From Diplolepis rosae (Eukaryota; Arthropoda; Insecta; Hymenoptera; Diplolepididae): 64,000 bases of DNA. Below the pieces are notes generated by a model, which had not been told where the DNA came from, did not search any database, and worked only from the letters and a program-made list of their open reading frames with translations. Position numbers and translations under genes: made by a program. Positions within the stretch are counted from its first letter, which is position 1. Every line of letters starts with the position of its first letter. The stretch is taken from NCBI GenBank assembly GCA_030998225.1, contig JAPYXD010000755.1, positions 1,860,001 through 1,924,000 of the forward strand, written 5' to 3'. Positions 32,421 to 44,015 of this stretch are shown piece after piece.

Positions 32421-33490
32421 AAAAAATAAGTACTGGGAAATTTACTTGACAGTCTTCGACTTTTGGACAGTACAAATGTTTCTGAAGATCCTATATACTT
32501 TTTGTGAAGAAGCTTAGAACTTCATCGAAAAAAAGAAAGAATGTCCTAGATCAATTCAAGGACAGTCAATGAACGAAATAAAAAATTATAGAAATGCAAA
32601 TACTTCTTCTAAAAAGTGCTTCATGTTATAAAAGAGTTTGGATAGAACAATTTGATTAGAAAGAGATGAATACCTGCTATACAAGTCAAAGAAAAATTCT
32701 TGGACTGCACTTGAAAGTCTTGTGGAATTTTTACTGGGACGATGCGCAGTTGTCAGTGTCAGTTTTTTAAATACTCACAATTTTTATTACTTTGTAAATT
32801 GACATAAACTTCAGAAATTATGAAATTCTTATATTTGATAATTTAGAATTCAGTAATTAATGTATCAAAAATTTCATCATTTAAAAACTTTTGTTAGCCT
32901 CATATAAAATTGTTGGCGAAACAAGGCGCAGCAAATTCTTACATGACCCTGCATTTTCTGTGGATAAAATGTACCCAACACTTTTTGGGAAATATCGCAA
33001 GTGCTTCAGTAGCCGCGCGGTTTAATTTATACGGTTATAGACTGCGTTATAAATGTAGGTTAGGTAAAAGTTAAGCCTTGCTTACCACGCATAGTCTTCG
33101 AGACCCAAGCCCTCTTTGTAGTTAAATTTTACGTACCTAAATGCAAAGGGAGCGAGTCTGTAGTAATATTGATCGATAGTTGAATAGCTAAACTACCTTT
33201 CAGAATGTTTAGGATGACGTTGGGACTATTAGTTTAGTTTTGGCAGCTATTCAAAAATAGGCCTGGACGGCCTGGGTCTAAAAGACCCAAGTGTAATAAG
33301 CACGTTCGAAAATGATTTTTGAAGACAATTTTCTTTTAGTGAATATTGACTTCAGATCAAAGAATAAAGACTATAAAGTATGTTTAAAACGTGTAATTCC
33401 TTTAAAAGACATATGACGTTTTAAGAAAACATTAAACGATATTCTGCTCCGAAAAAGACTCAAAATCGAAGTATTTTTCGTGTATATCGG
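32421..33490. other. AT-rich sequence with one palindromic motif
   Basis: No gene recognised. GGGTCTAAAAGACCC at 33274-33288 followed by AAGTGTAATAAGCACG is echoed at 34224-34253 (GGGTCTTTTAGACCC, ATGTGTAGTAAGCGTG). The pair probably marks ends of an unidentified element. Confidence 0.4.
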
Positions 33491-33497
33491 AACAGTA

Positions 33498-33631
33498 GTG
33501 TACTAGCCAAGCGTCGGCATTTCGACTCTCGAAGGGCAGCCCCCATCGTATCACCTTCTAAACTCAGTGGAAAGGTGGCGCGGTGAGGACTGCCTCTCGA
33601 GAGTCAAAGTCCCGAGGCTTGGCCGGTACAC
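33498..33631. repeat. GC-richer imperfect hairpin
   Basis: GTGTACTAGCCAAGCGTCGG... faces ...CCGAGGCTTGGCCGGTACAC; inner blocks TCGACTCTCGAAGGGCAG / CTGCCTCTCGAGAGTCAAAG. Arms about 45 bp around a 40-bp centre. Confidence 0.7.
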
Positions 33632-34265
33632 GTCTGTATTAGGCTATAACCGTTAGTGTGTGTTTAGCATTTTACTAATCCACTTGTGTGTGAATTTATG
33701 TGCAGTGATTTATTTTTCGGGGTTACATTATTGATATCGAATGCGCTGGCTTATAAAATAAAATTGGTTATTTTATGCGTATTTTGTTTTTATTTCATAT
33801 TTACTTTCTATTAATTACAAAAGCAATCGATATTTTCAGTATAAATGTTTTTATAATAGCTAATACAATAGAGTATTTTGACAAGAACGCATGATTTATT
33901 TTTTCCCTTTTATTCGCCATTCATTCCTCGAAATAAATATACTTTTTCTACTGGAAATAAAAAACCTTTGCAGGTACTTTTAGAGATATATCTTGACTAT
34001 GTCTGATTAAATTTTTAGCCCTTCATATTAAAAAAGTTATGAATTTTTCAGTGGAAATGGTCATTTTCTACACTTTTTGACTAACATTTTTTTTAACATA
34101 TTTGAAATTTTTTTTGGCCATAAAACCTACGTTATCTTGTAAAATAAGTTGTAGAGAAGTTCCCAAATAAATTTTAAGTCAAATCATTAAATAGTTTCTT
34201 TTTTATAACGATTTTTGTCGTTCGGGTCTTTTAGACCCATGTGTAGTAAGCGTGCAATTCTACGG
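33632..34265. other. AT-rich sequence upstream of Ty3/gypsy copy 2
   Basis: No coding frame. It ends with the GGGTCTTTTAGACCC motif and ATTCTACGG directly before the LTR. Confidence 0.4.
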
Positions 34266-34534
34266 TGTATCAAAGTTACATAAGTGCCCCTTGGGGACAC
34301 ATCCCTGCGACTGGAATTTGCGGGAACCCGGCCCGGGATGCCCTGCGGTCGCGTGCCGTCGTCGGTTACTGTCTGCTGGCCTGCGTTGTTGAGCGGAGCG
34401 TCGGATTCCCCGTTTTGTTCGTCGGATCCTTGAAAGTGCAAATAAAGAGTTTTAGTGCGAATACGCGCATTTATTTAGTATTCCTTTCTCGGCGCCCCCT
34501 CCCTCTATTCCCTCAGTGCGCGATCCCGGTCGCA
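34266..34534 (+). repeat. 5' LTR of Ty3/gypsy copy 2
   Basis: TGTATCAAAGTTACA...GGTCGCA. AATAAA near 34,443. Directly downstream, TGGCGTTCAAC at 34539-34549 is the likely primer-binding site, starting with the TGG that pairs with tRNA CCA. Confidence 0.85.
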
Positions 34535-34697
34535 AACTTGGCGTTCAACAAAAATAACCCACAAAGTCCTTCAGCCGAGAAAGCACGCATAACAGTGAAA
34601 ATTGCCAAGTGAAAAAATTCAGTGAGCAAATGAAAGTGACAAAAAATAAATAATAGGAATAGCAGAAACCACGAGTGAGTAAGATAGAAATAGATTA

Positions 34698-36113
34698 ATG
34701 AAATTAAGGTCAGGAAAAATAAAGAAAAATATAAAAACGGCCAATAAAAATGAAATAAGCGAAAATGAAAAAACAAAAGAAACAGAGTTGGAAAATAGAT
34801 TGTCGAAGAATAAATTAAAGAGTGAAGAGAGCGAAAATAGAGGAATAGCGGGGAATAATATGAGAAAGGTAAAATTAGTTAAATAAGAAATAAAGAGTTA
34901 GAAGTGGGTTAAGATGAAAGAATAGAATTAGAGGCTAGAGAGAGACAGCATGCCAAGAAAACGGGTACAATACTTAAAGCCACAATACGTAGCATAGAGA
35001 CAATTTCAAAACCACGTGACAAAGACGGACAAAGCAAGGACACACTACAGAAACACAACCTAAACACAGAAATAATAAATAGTATCCACAAAGGCATGCT
35101 CTCTCATAATACGGAAAATACGGTAGGTTATTGGCGGATATTAGAAGAAGAAAGCGTAGATTTAGAAAACATGGAAAATACGGTAGGTTATTGGCGGATA
35201 TTAGAAGAAGAAAGCGTAGATTTAGATAGAATTAAATTGCGGGAAACAGAATTGAATTACTTAAGAAGGGAACGTAAAGTAAGAGAAAGGGAAATGGAAA
35301 AATTAGAAAAAGAAAGGTTAGAAATCGAAAGAATAATTGAAGAAAAGTTAGAAAGGGATAAATTAGAGCGAGACCTATACGATATAAATCAAAGGAAAGA
35401 AGAAGATAGACAATTCAAAATAGACTCGTTTATAGAAACGAATAATGAATTTTGGAAAGAAGCAGAAATACTGATTGAAAACGAAGAACAAAAAAAACGA
35501 TAAGTCAAAAATTCAAGAATTAACCCTAGAAATAGAGTCATTAAAAGATAAAATGCAACAAATCTTAAAAAGTAAACAAAATAAAATTGTAGAGACGCAC
35601 AGCGCACAGAACATAGTTAGCCCTACAGTAGAAAGCCAAATAAAAGTTAATAGAAATGTAATAACAAAAACGGACAAAAGGTCAGAAAACGTAAATACAG
35701 AAGAAAACGAACAAGACCGAAATAAGTTTAAGTTGCCAACACCAAATCCAAACAATTGGTTTGGAAAAGAGGAAAATCAAATATCCAGAAACTGAAACAG
35801 ACAACAGATAGAAGGGAACCTCAAATTACCAGAACTAACATACAACCTGAAAGACGAAAACCGAAAAAGAGAACTAGAGGACATGGAACAGAACAAACGA
35901 GAAACAAATGTCAACAATAAAGGAAGATATCAAGAAAATATAAAGTGGGAGTTGATCCCAAAGGCAAGAGAGTTCACCCAATACAGGGAACAAAAAGGAG
36001 AAAACAATAACAATACAGCACAACAGCCAATAAAATGTTATAAGTGCGGAGGCAAAGGACATATGCAACGCGACTGTTGGTACAGTCAGGGAAACGCAAA
36101 CGGAGGCTACTAG
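34698..36113 (+). pseudogene. gag: gag of Ty3/gypsy copy 2, internally deleted
   Basis: The N-terminal basic/acidic part (34698-34886) is followed after stops by 35096-35503, where a 60-bp unit encoding TVGYWRILEEESVDLE is duplicated in tandem and in frame (units offset 60 bp, from about 35,113). The capsid-like segment present in copy 1 is missing. 35475-35795 and 35883-36113 carry the linker and the CCHC knuckle CYKCGGKGHMQRDC. Gag ends at a TAG just after the frameshift signal. Confidence 0.8.
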
Positions 36114-36128
36114 AGGCGAGTAGTAGTC
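36089..36128 (+). promoter_or_regulatory. -1 frameshift signal, copy 2
   Basis: G GGA AAC at 36089-36095 in the gag frame, a 9-nt spacer, stem GGCTACTA/TAGTAGTC with loop GAGGCGAG. Compared with copy 1 one G-T pair became C-G and one G-C became G-T, so pairing is kept. The downstream protease frame has since gained a stop. Confidence 0.75.
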
Positions 36129-36193
36129 CGTAAAAATACCAAACCATATCGCCAAAGAAAATCGAAACAGACAACATACCAGACGAAACAAGA

Positions 36194-36874
36194 ATGCACA
36201 TAATAATAAAATGGGAAAACACAAGATATAAAGTATTAGTGGACACAGGTGCAACCCACTCGTATATCAGCAAACAATTCTTCAAAAAAATAGAAAAATT
36301 AGACTACGAAATCAAAAAACCAAGCAACAACAAATTAATAGTTGCAAATGGTCAAAAATTGGCGATAACGGGACAAGTACTGATTCTGATTGATGTAGGC
36401 CACATTAAAAAGTATTTATTATTTAGGTTGGTACCCGAACTGCGATCCACAGGAATCTTAGGAACAGATATGATAGAAAGACTGGGACTAAAGTTATATT
36501 TCGAAAAGAAAAACTGGTGGCTACCAGAAAAACCACAAATAAAATACAAAATAGAAACAGACCCCAAGGAAAATAAAGTGGGAGAAAACGAAGAGGAAAA
36601 TGAAATAGAGGAAGAACCCGAAAAAGAAATACAGAATAAATTAAAACTGAAAAGAGAGCGAAACGAAGAAAGCAAAAATGGAAAAGTATTGCAGGAAAGG
36701 AAAATGGAAAAGGACGTAATCGAACCCTCGAATAGCGACTGGTCAAACCCGGTAGTTACGATCAAGAAACCAAACGGAAAATATAGATTCTGCTTAGATA
36801 TTAGAAAGGTAAATAAAATAATGAAAAAAGACTTGTACCCAATACCAATCATGGCAGAAATTTTAGATGCATAG
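36194..36874 (+). pseudogene. pol: Protease and RT start, copy 2
   Basis: 226-codon frame. LVDTGATHSYI is an intact retropepsin active site and GILGTDMIERLGL the second conserved block. A Glu/Lys-rich linker then joins directly to EKDVIEPSNSDWSNPVV, the RT start; about 50 residues present in copy 1 before that point are deleted. The frame ends at TAG 36872. Confidence 0.85.
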
Positions 36875-37790
36875 AGGTCAGCAAAATACATATCAAAAAT
36901 TGATCTTCGCTCAACATACCACCAAATACTGCTAGAAGAAAAATCAAGAAAAATAACAGCATTCACAGTACCAAGAAAAGGAATGTACCAATTTAAAAGA
37001 ATGCCATTCGGATTAACAAACGCTCCAGCTACATTCCAACGCTTAATGGATAAAATAATAACACCAGACTTAAAACCCAATGTATTCTGCTACCTAGTTG
37101 ATATAATTATAGTGACAAAGAACTTCGAAGAACATTTAAAAACTTTAGAAATAGTTCTAGAGAAAATTAACCAAGCAAGATTAACAGTAAATCTAGAAAA
37201 ATGCGAATTTGGATGCTCGGAAGTAAAATACTTGGGATTTGTAGTAAACGAGAAAGGACTACTAGTGGACGAAGACAAAATAAAACCCATATTGGAATTC
37301 CCAACACCAAAATATATTAAGAAAAGGAATAGAATGGAAATGGGACATAGAACATGAACAAGCATTAGAGAAAATAAAAAAACTACTGACAGTAGGACCA
37401 ATACTGGCATGTCCTGACTCACCATCCATTCCAACTCGAAACTGATGCAAGCGATACGGGATTAGGAGCCGTCCTAACCCAAAACATAAATACTCAACAT
37501 CAGAAAAGGAATTCCTAGCAGTAGTGTGGGCAATACGGAAATTCAGACCTTACCTAGAAGGATACACCTTCAAAGTGCTAACAGATCATATTGCTTTAAA
37601 ATGACTGCATAATTTAAAAAACCCAACAGGACGACTAGCAAGACGGGCGCAGGAACTACTAGAATACGACTACGAGATAGTATACAGAAAAAGCTCACTA
37701 AATTATGCACCGGACGCCTTATCAAGAACAAGCGAAAAGTTAAATTCAACAGCAAGTACACTAGCACTAAAAAAAGAACAAAACAAACGA
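36875..37790 (+). pseudogene. Reverse transcriptase/RNase H, copy 2, inactive
   Basis: RT continues to 37357 (MPFGLTNAPATFQRLM). The active site reads FCYLVDIIIV, with GTT at 37097-37099 replacing the first catalytic Asp codon, so polymerase activity must be lost. The frame then jumps from PTPKYIK to a later segment, deleting the RT thumb/connection. RNase H fragments follow with stops and frameshifts (STSEKEFLAVVWAI, NYAPDALSRT) to about 37,790. Confidence 0.85.
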
Positions 37791-37971
37791 AGTTAAGGAT
37801 GAATGGTATAATCGAAAACTAATACAAGTAAAGGGAAATCCAACGGAAAACTCAAACTGGCGAATAAGAGACGACCAACTTTACTTCTTCAGACCAGATC
37901 CATTAAAATCAAGCTTCAAGCTGGATAATAATTCCTGGAAACTAACAGTACCAAAGGAGCTAAGAGATCAG

Positions 37972-38814
37972 GTGTTAATGGGCCCACTTCCGAGGTCAAA
38001 AGCTAAAAACCAATATATACTTGTTTGCGTAGACATGTTCACCAAATGGGTGGAAATAATTCCAGTAAAAAACAAAGTAGCAACAACGATAGAAAAGGAA
38101 CTCCACAGAAAAATCATATCGAAATGGGGAACACCAGGAATATTGTTTACAGACAACGGCAAAGAATTCGTAAACAGAATCATGGTGAAGTTAACGCAAA
38201 ACTTCGCAATACGACATTCAAAAACGCCACGATACCACTCACAATCAAACCCAACAGAAAGATGTAACAGATCAATAAAAACAGCGATCAAAGCGTACCT
38301 CGAAACAGACCATAGAGAATGGGATGAAAATTTCGAAGACCTACAATTCGCGCTAAATACTAGTAAACATGCGTCAACAGGTTTCACACCAGCATACTTA
38401 AACTTCGGAAGGGAATTGGAACCAATTCTAACGTTAAACAAAGATTCAATAAGCATAGAGAAAATAGAATCGCAAGAAGTAGGGAAGTGGGTAGAGAGAC
38501 TAAACAGCTTGAAAATAGTAAAAGACAAGGTACAGAAAGATTTAGAAGTAGCTAACGAAAGGCAAGCAAAATACTATAACTTAAGGCGTAGACCAATTAG
38601 CTATGAAATCGGGGAACAAATACTAAGAAGCGAAAAGACATTATCAAATAAAGCAGATAATATAGCGAAAAAATTTAATAAAAACTTTGAAGGTCTATTT
38701 TTCATCAAAACAAAAATTTCACCAACAATTTACGAAATAAAAAACAAAAAAGGTAAGTCACTCGGCAATTGGAACGTAAAAGACATTAAAAAATACATAG
38801 AAAAAACTAAATAG
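37972..38814 (+). CDS. Integrase core and C-terminal domain, copy 2
   Basis: The best-preserved ORF of the element (280 codons, 37972-38814). It starts at GPLPRSKAKNQYILV because a deletion removed the zinc finger and the first catalytic Asp. FTDNGKEFVNR and SQSNPTERCNRS supply the second Asp and the Glu. The C-terminal region is complete and ends in ISPTIYEIKNKKGKSLGNW and a Lys-rich tail. It shows what copy 1 has lost at 21,034-21,331. Confidence 0.85.
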   Translation: MLMGPLPRSKAKNQYILVCVDMFTKWVEIIPVKNKVATTIEKELHRKIISKWGTPGILFTDNGKEFVNRIMVKLTQNFAIRHSKTPRYHSQSNPTERCNRSIKTAIKAYLETDHREWDENFEDLQFALNTSKHASTGFTPAYLNFGRELEPILTLNKDSISIEKIESQEVGKWVERLNSLKIVKDKVQKDLEVANERQAKYYNLRRRPISYEIGEQILRSEKTLSNKADNIAKKFNKNFEGLFFIKTKISPTIYEIKNKKGKSLGNWNVKDIKKYIEKTK

Positions 38815-38879
38815 ATAAATAGAAGCACACATAGAATAGTAAATTGACAAAACCAATACAAAACACAACAGAAATAACT

Positions 38880-39525
38880 ATGTTGACAGATTATGGAGCA
38901 GAAACCAAAACTGAAGTGTTAGCAGTGTTACCAAGAGATAAACGTCGCGGAATCCCTGAAGCACAAGTGCCCAATGCTACTAGACCTGCTCCAGATCCCG
39001 CTAACCCCAGAAATTTTAGAAGAAGGAAGAATTAAGAAAAAGAGAAAGAGAGAAAAATGCAACAAGAAATCCTAAAGATAATAAAAGAAACGAGAGAGAA
39101 ATGGGGAATAAGGAGTTATGACGAGGAAAAGCAAGAATTAGAAGAAAAGAGAAAACAAGAAGAAAACTTTGTAAGGTGGGAAAAAGAAAAGCTACAAAGA
39201 ACATACATTAATGAAATAGAAAAAGAAGACAAGAAAAGAGAACAAGAAAAAAACGCAAAAGGATGGAAGAAACAATGAAAGAAGAACTAAAAAGAGCACT
39301 GAGAAAATTAGAAGAAGACGGGAAAGAAAAGGAAAAAGAAATATGGAACGTAGAAATAAAAAAAAGGAAGAACTGGGAGAGAAGAAGGAACAGGAACAAG
39401 AAAACAAGAAAGTAAAAGACGCAGACAAGAAAGAAAAGGACAAAGACAGCGATAAAGAGACAGACAGCGGCAGCGACACGGAATCAGACGATTCAACGCA
39501 AACAGTAATATATAAGGGAAAATAA
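38880..39525 (+). pseudogene. Extra zinc/coiled-coil ORF, copy 2
   Basis: Homologue of 21,405-22,109. In one frame the Cys/His cluster reads C-stop-QCYQEINVAESLKHKCP, keeping every Cys and His of copy 1 apart from a stop between the first two Cys. Then 39057-39278 repeats KETREKWGIRSYDEE and a charged helix, and 39343-39525 ends with a Lys/Glu-rich then Asp/Ser-rich tail (SDTESDDSTQTVIYKGK). Several frameshifts. Confidence 0.6.
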
Positions 39526-39593
39526 AGACTAAAGTTAAGAAATTAGAATTAAGAAAATACTTTTAAGAAATTTATTATTTGATTTAATAGATA

Positions 39594-40847
39594 CACTACC
39601 GGTCAAAATTGTGGGACCGCCTACAAAAATTGTATTAAAAACATGATCGTCTTTGAAAGCGGCTATCTCCGTGAAAAAATAAGTCAGAAATATTTTCAAA
39701 AAGGCTTTTGAAAGATTATAAAATTTTGCGGCGAATAAGCTCTATTTGAAGTATTTTCGTTAAATAGAAGCCGAGATAGCATGTGAGAAAGGCCGACGTA
39801 ATTTCCGATTTCGACAAATTTTCACTTTTAAACTTCAGCTGCCTGCATACTTTAGGGAAGTGTTAGGAAAAATTTGAAACTTTGCTAAAGTAACGCCTAA
39901 AGACTCAGCTATAAACAGCTATAAATTGAGCCCAAAAACATTCAAAAAGTTTCATTAGTTTCCGATATATGACTTTATTTGTTGAGCGATGCTCGAAAGA
40001 TTTTTGAAGCAGCGTTTCAGCCGGTCGCTCGACTCACGAGACACTGTCAGGGCAGAATAGCCAGTAGGCGCCAAACTGGGCATTACTATTCGGAGATATT
40101 TATTCTTTTCTTATTCTCTTGTTACTCAAATACATTTTAATTCTTTCCAAAGCTTCCAAAATTAATAATAATTTTGTACTGCACTACAAAATTTGAATTT
40201 AAACAAATTTTAAATAAAATATAATACAAATATTTTATTTCTAAATAAAGCCCTTAAATAAAGAAAAGAGATATTAACTAAGTGAAAAAAATTCTATTCG
40301 CGACAACAATTGAAATGTATTTGAGTAACAAGAGATTAAAAAAAGAATAAATATTCTCCGAATAGTAATGCCCAGTTTGGCGCCTACTGACTATTCTGCC
40401 CTGACACTGTCTCGTGAGTCGAGCGACCGGCTGAAACGCTGCTTCAAAAATCTTTCGAGCATCGCTCAACAAAAAAAGTCGTATCTCGGAAACTAATAAA
40501 ACTTTCTAAATGTTTTTGGGCTCAATTTATAGCTGAGGCTTTAGGCGTTACTTTAACAAAGTTTCAAATTTTTCCTATCACTTCCCTAAAGTATGCAGGC
40601 AGCTGAATTTTAAAAGTGAAAATTTGTCAAAATCGGAAATTACGTCGGCCTTTCTTACACGCTATCTCAGCTTCTGTTTAACGAAAATACTTCAAATAGA
40701 GCTTATTCGCCGCAAAATTTTATAATCTTTCAAAAGCCTTTTTGAAAATATTTCTAACTTATTTTTTCACGGAGATAGCCGCTTTCAAAGACGATCATGT
40801 TTTTAATACAATTTTTGTAGGTGGTCCCACAATTTTGACCGGTAGTG
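39594..40847. mobile_element. Palindromic Tc1-like foldback in copy 2
   Basis: 1,254 bp, TA target duplication (39592-39593, 40848-40849), ends CACTACCGGTCAAAATTGTG and its complement. The arms are complementary over about 540 bp each around a 160-bp AT-rich centre. No ORF. The terminus CACTACCGGTCAAAA is typical of Tc1-like elements. Unrelated in its arms to the 22.5-kb foldback, apart from the first bases. Confidence 0.9.
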
Positions 40848-40979
40848 TATAATCATCAAGAAAAAATGTATTTTTTAGTTATTTAAAATGTATAATTATA
40901 GAAAATGTCTTGTTGGGTCTCGGTTAACGCCATACAAAACAAACAATAAAAAACAGAAGCAAAGAACAGACCGCAACCC

Positions 40980-41266
40980 GATTAGGGGGAGGGGGGTTGT
41001 AACAAAGTTACATAAGTACCCCTTGGGGACACAGCCCTGCGACCGGAATTCGGGGGAACCTGGCCCGGCATGCCCTGTGGTCGCGTGCCGTCGCCGGTTA
41101 CTGTCTGCTGGCCCGCGTTGTTGAGCGGAGCGTCGGATTCCCCGTTTTGTTCGTCGGATCCTTGCAAGTGCAAATAAAGAGTTTTAGTGCGAATACGCGC
41201 ATTTATTTAGTATTCCTTTCTCGGCGTCCCCTCCCTCCATTCCCTCAGTGCGCGATCCCGGTCGCA
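40980..41266 (+). repeat. Polypurine tract and 3' LTR, copy 2
   Basis: ATTAGGGGGAGGGGGGT (40981-40997) precedes the LTR (40998-41266). Confidence 0.85.
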
Positions 41267-41761
41267 ACTAAAGTGTGGTAAGCAAGAGCCTGTCAGCGTA
41301 GGATTAATTTCAACAGCGGTAATATATTATATTCAGCGATGAGTAGTGATAGTGTATAATAGTATAGTTTGTAATAAAAATCAATAAAAAATTAAGTAAA
41401 AAAAAGAAAGCTTGCGAAAATAATGTTTTTTTCTTGTTGCCTTTGATATTCTATAAAAAAAATTTCATTGAAAGGTCATTATTCATTACGATCATTTGGA
41501 TAAGGCAAAGTTCAAAGTGCTTGTGGTTGTATTGTTTATAACTTCAATTTAAACTCTGTTAAGGGACAGAATATTTTTTTATTGCAAAGATTGTCCAAGG
41601 TTCGGAGCTTGATGCACAACTTGTTCAATCTAGAGAAAAGAAAAATGAAATGTGCATAACTCGAATGTTAACTGATCCTAGTTGTAAAAAATTTTATTTG
41701 TTCAGAACCAATTTACAATTTAATAAATTAATCAAATAGATCATTACAATGTATAAAAAAG
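41267..41761. other. AT-rich sequence, no gene recognised
   Basis: No motif beyond GTGTGGTAAGC at 41,273, which resembles GTGTAGTAAGC left of the 5' LTR. Confidence 0.4.
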
Positions 41762-42912
41762 GCGATGCAAAACATTGCGAAAATTTTTGCACGCAATTTT
41801 GTTCATGTTTGAATTGCGCGACCACTCTTTTGAATTATTCTATTCATTAGTTACCTATCGATGATTAAAACAGAATTTTTTCAGATTTTTGCAAGGTGTG
41901 GACGGGGGTAAAAAAAAATAAAAACTGTCAAAATACGCATTCTTCCAACTTCTTACAATTAAAGCACATTTTATAATAACAGTAGACAAATAAAAAATAC
42001 AATTTTATTTGGTAATCAATCTCTCTCACGGTTTACTGCTGAAATTTTTGCAAAAATGTTGCAAAATATTTTGCGAATTTTTTTTGTTGCGAAAAATCGA
42101 AAAACCAATTTTACATTTTGTATATCACTTTTATTGAAAACGGACAGTTTTTGAGCGGACTAAATTTTTTAACGGATAAAAATTTAATAAAAAATTTAAC
42201 GAAAATGTAAGTATTGCAATGGAAAATAACTGCTAAAAATTTTTTGTTTTCCAGAAATCCAAGTTAATTACTTATTTAACCAGTTAACTGTGGCGACTAT
42301 GGCAAGTTTCATGTATTTATGACGAGTATAATCGTCAATCACAGTTAACTGGTTAATTTACGAGCTTTTCTTATTATTTGTGCTCATTAAAATTTCAAAA
42401 AGTAAAGTATATGGAGGACGATTTGAGGGTATTTTCGATGTCATGTATAGTAAAATGAGTATGTTATTTTTAACAGAGAGAAATTAATTTAACCTGTATA
42501 TTCGGAAATTATTCAAGAATACGTAAAGACATTTTTAGCAGCACTATTTCGACTTGCGAACAACGACACAGAAAACTATTTGTTCACAATGCATGTAAAA
42601 ATTTCAATTTTTCGCAACAAAAAAAAATCGCGAAATATTTTGCAAAATTTTTGCAAAAATTTCAGAAGTAAACCGTGTTAGAGATTGATTACCAAATAAA
42701 ATTGTATTTTTCATTTGTCTACTGTTATCATAAAATGTGCTTTAATAGTTAATTTTAATTTAATTTTTAATTAATTTTTGCAACAATCTGCAAAAATTCT
42801 GTTTTAATCGTCGATAGGTAAATAATGAATAGAATAATTCAAAAGAGTGGTCGCGCAATTCAAACATGAACAAAATTGCGTGCAAAAATTTTCGCAATTT
42901 TTTGCATTGCGA
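41762..42912. mobile_element. AT-rich foldback element, ~1.15 kb
   Basis: Arms 41,762-42,118 and 42,592-42,912 are complementary (GCGCGACCACTCTTTTGAATT / its complement; AATACAATTTTATTTGGTAATC / its complement). The centre contains a second hairpin, AACCAGTTAACTGTG ... CACAGTTAACTGGTT (42,279-42,355). Non-coding. Partial copies are at 3,225-4,300 and 5,930. Confidence 0.8.
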
Positions 42913-43184
42913 ATTATGCATGAAAAAATCTGCAAAAATTTACAAATGTGTCTTCTATTGGAAAAAACAACCCTGATTTTTTTCAAAATTTTGCTATGAT
43001 TAGTTTAGCTAAAAAAAGAAAACAAGGAAAATGGTAAAATCCGCCATTACTCATTTAAAATGGCAGATAATGATCTGAAAATTTGACAAAATAATCTCTT
43101 GCCCAACCCATTCCATATGGTTTATGCGAAATTAAACTTGGTTTTAAGGCCGATTTCAAATGGAAACCCGTCTATGCCCTTTAT

Positions 43185-43900
43185 ACAAAAATAATAACAA
43201 TGTTAATAACAATAATAGACAGTTAAATCCAGGACAGTATAAAAACTTTAACTCAGCACAGTTGCAAAATCGAAATAAACAATATGAAAATTAGTATATT
43301 ACGTGCCTAGGCGCACAATGAATGAATTGTGTGCATTGGCACGTATTCTATTTTATGCGACCGGTGCGTATACGAGTTTTTATGCGTACACTCGAATCTA
43401 ATCTAGTATTTTAGGGGTTCGCGGCGCTAGTCATTACACTTGATATGTCACGACTAGTCCCGGCCATTTTGATTTTATCGATCTTGTGTAGTAGCAATAG
43501 ATTTTAATAGACGCATGCGCAGTTCAAATGTACAAGGCTTTGCCAGTAAGGTGCTAACGCTGTACGAAGAAGAAGATTGTGCTCCGTTGCATGGCTTTAG
43601 GCGCATGCGCAGTTCAATTTTTACATGTCATTCCTCTGTAGCGCAATATACTACATTGCGCTACTGTTTACTGTAGAGAAAAAACGAGTTTGCGCGCCGG
43701 TGGCACATAAAGATATTTACAAAGTAGTAATAACACTCAATAAAATTGAAGTTACTCTGAAATAATTTGCAATTACTGTAAAAAACCTGGCCATTTAGTA
43801 CCAGACTGCAAGATACGACCCAATAAACAATTACAAACACCTCATAAGGAAAACTCCAAAGCTCTCCCTAACACGAGTGCACTAAGGAAAGCATAAATCG
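43185..43900 (+). pseudogene. gag: gag C-terminal part with zinc knuckle
   Basis: 43,185-43,290 encodes an Asn/Gln-rich stretch (NNNVNNNNRQLNPGQYKN). After the MITE at 43,293-43,708 the knuckle CNYCKKPGHLVPDC (C-x2-C-x4-H-x4-C, 43,768-43,809) appears. The rest of gag is missing on the 5' side. Confidence 0.65.
43293..43708. mobile_element. MITE family A, copy 3 (truncated)
   Basis: Begins TAGTATATTACGTGCCTAGGCGC and matches copy 1 in inverse sense (CGCATGCGCAGTTCAA, TAGTCCCGGCCATT). The minisatellite portion of the left arm is deleted and the right terminal repeat is missing. Inserted in the gag of the env-bearing element. Confidence 0.75.
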
Positions 43901-44015
43901 AGAACCAATGGCATTTACTTCTAGCGTTCATACAATAAAAACAGTAAATATTTAAAAATCTACTACAATCCCATCAATTACAATTTCAACAGAAGGTCTA
44001 AAATGTCCAACCCAC

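Larger units (their letters stand above)
34266..41266 (+). mobile_element. Ty3/gypsy LTR retrotransposon, copy 2
   Basis: Bounded by two 269-bp LTRs (34266-34534, 40998-41266) that differ at about 14 positions by eye, so the insertion is old. Same gene order as copy 1, with several internal deletions: capsid part of gag, the pro-RT junction, RT thumb/RNase H start, and the integrase zinc finger. A palindromic Tc1-like element lies upstream of the 3' LTR. The 4-bp flanks (ACGG and ACTA) do not match, so there is no target duplication. Confidence 0.9.

Noticed and set aside
33040..33070. Telomeric TTAGG repeats near GTAGGTTAGGT
   Set aside because: Only one or two units and no array.
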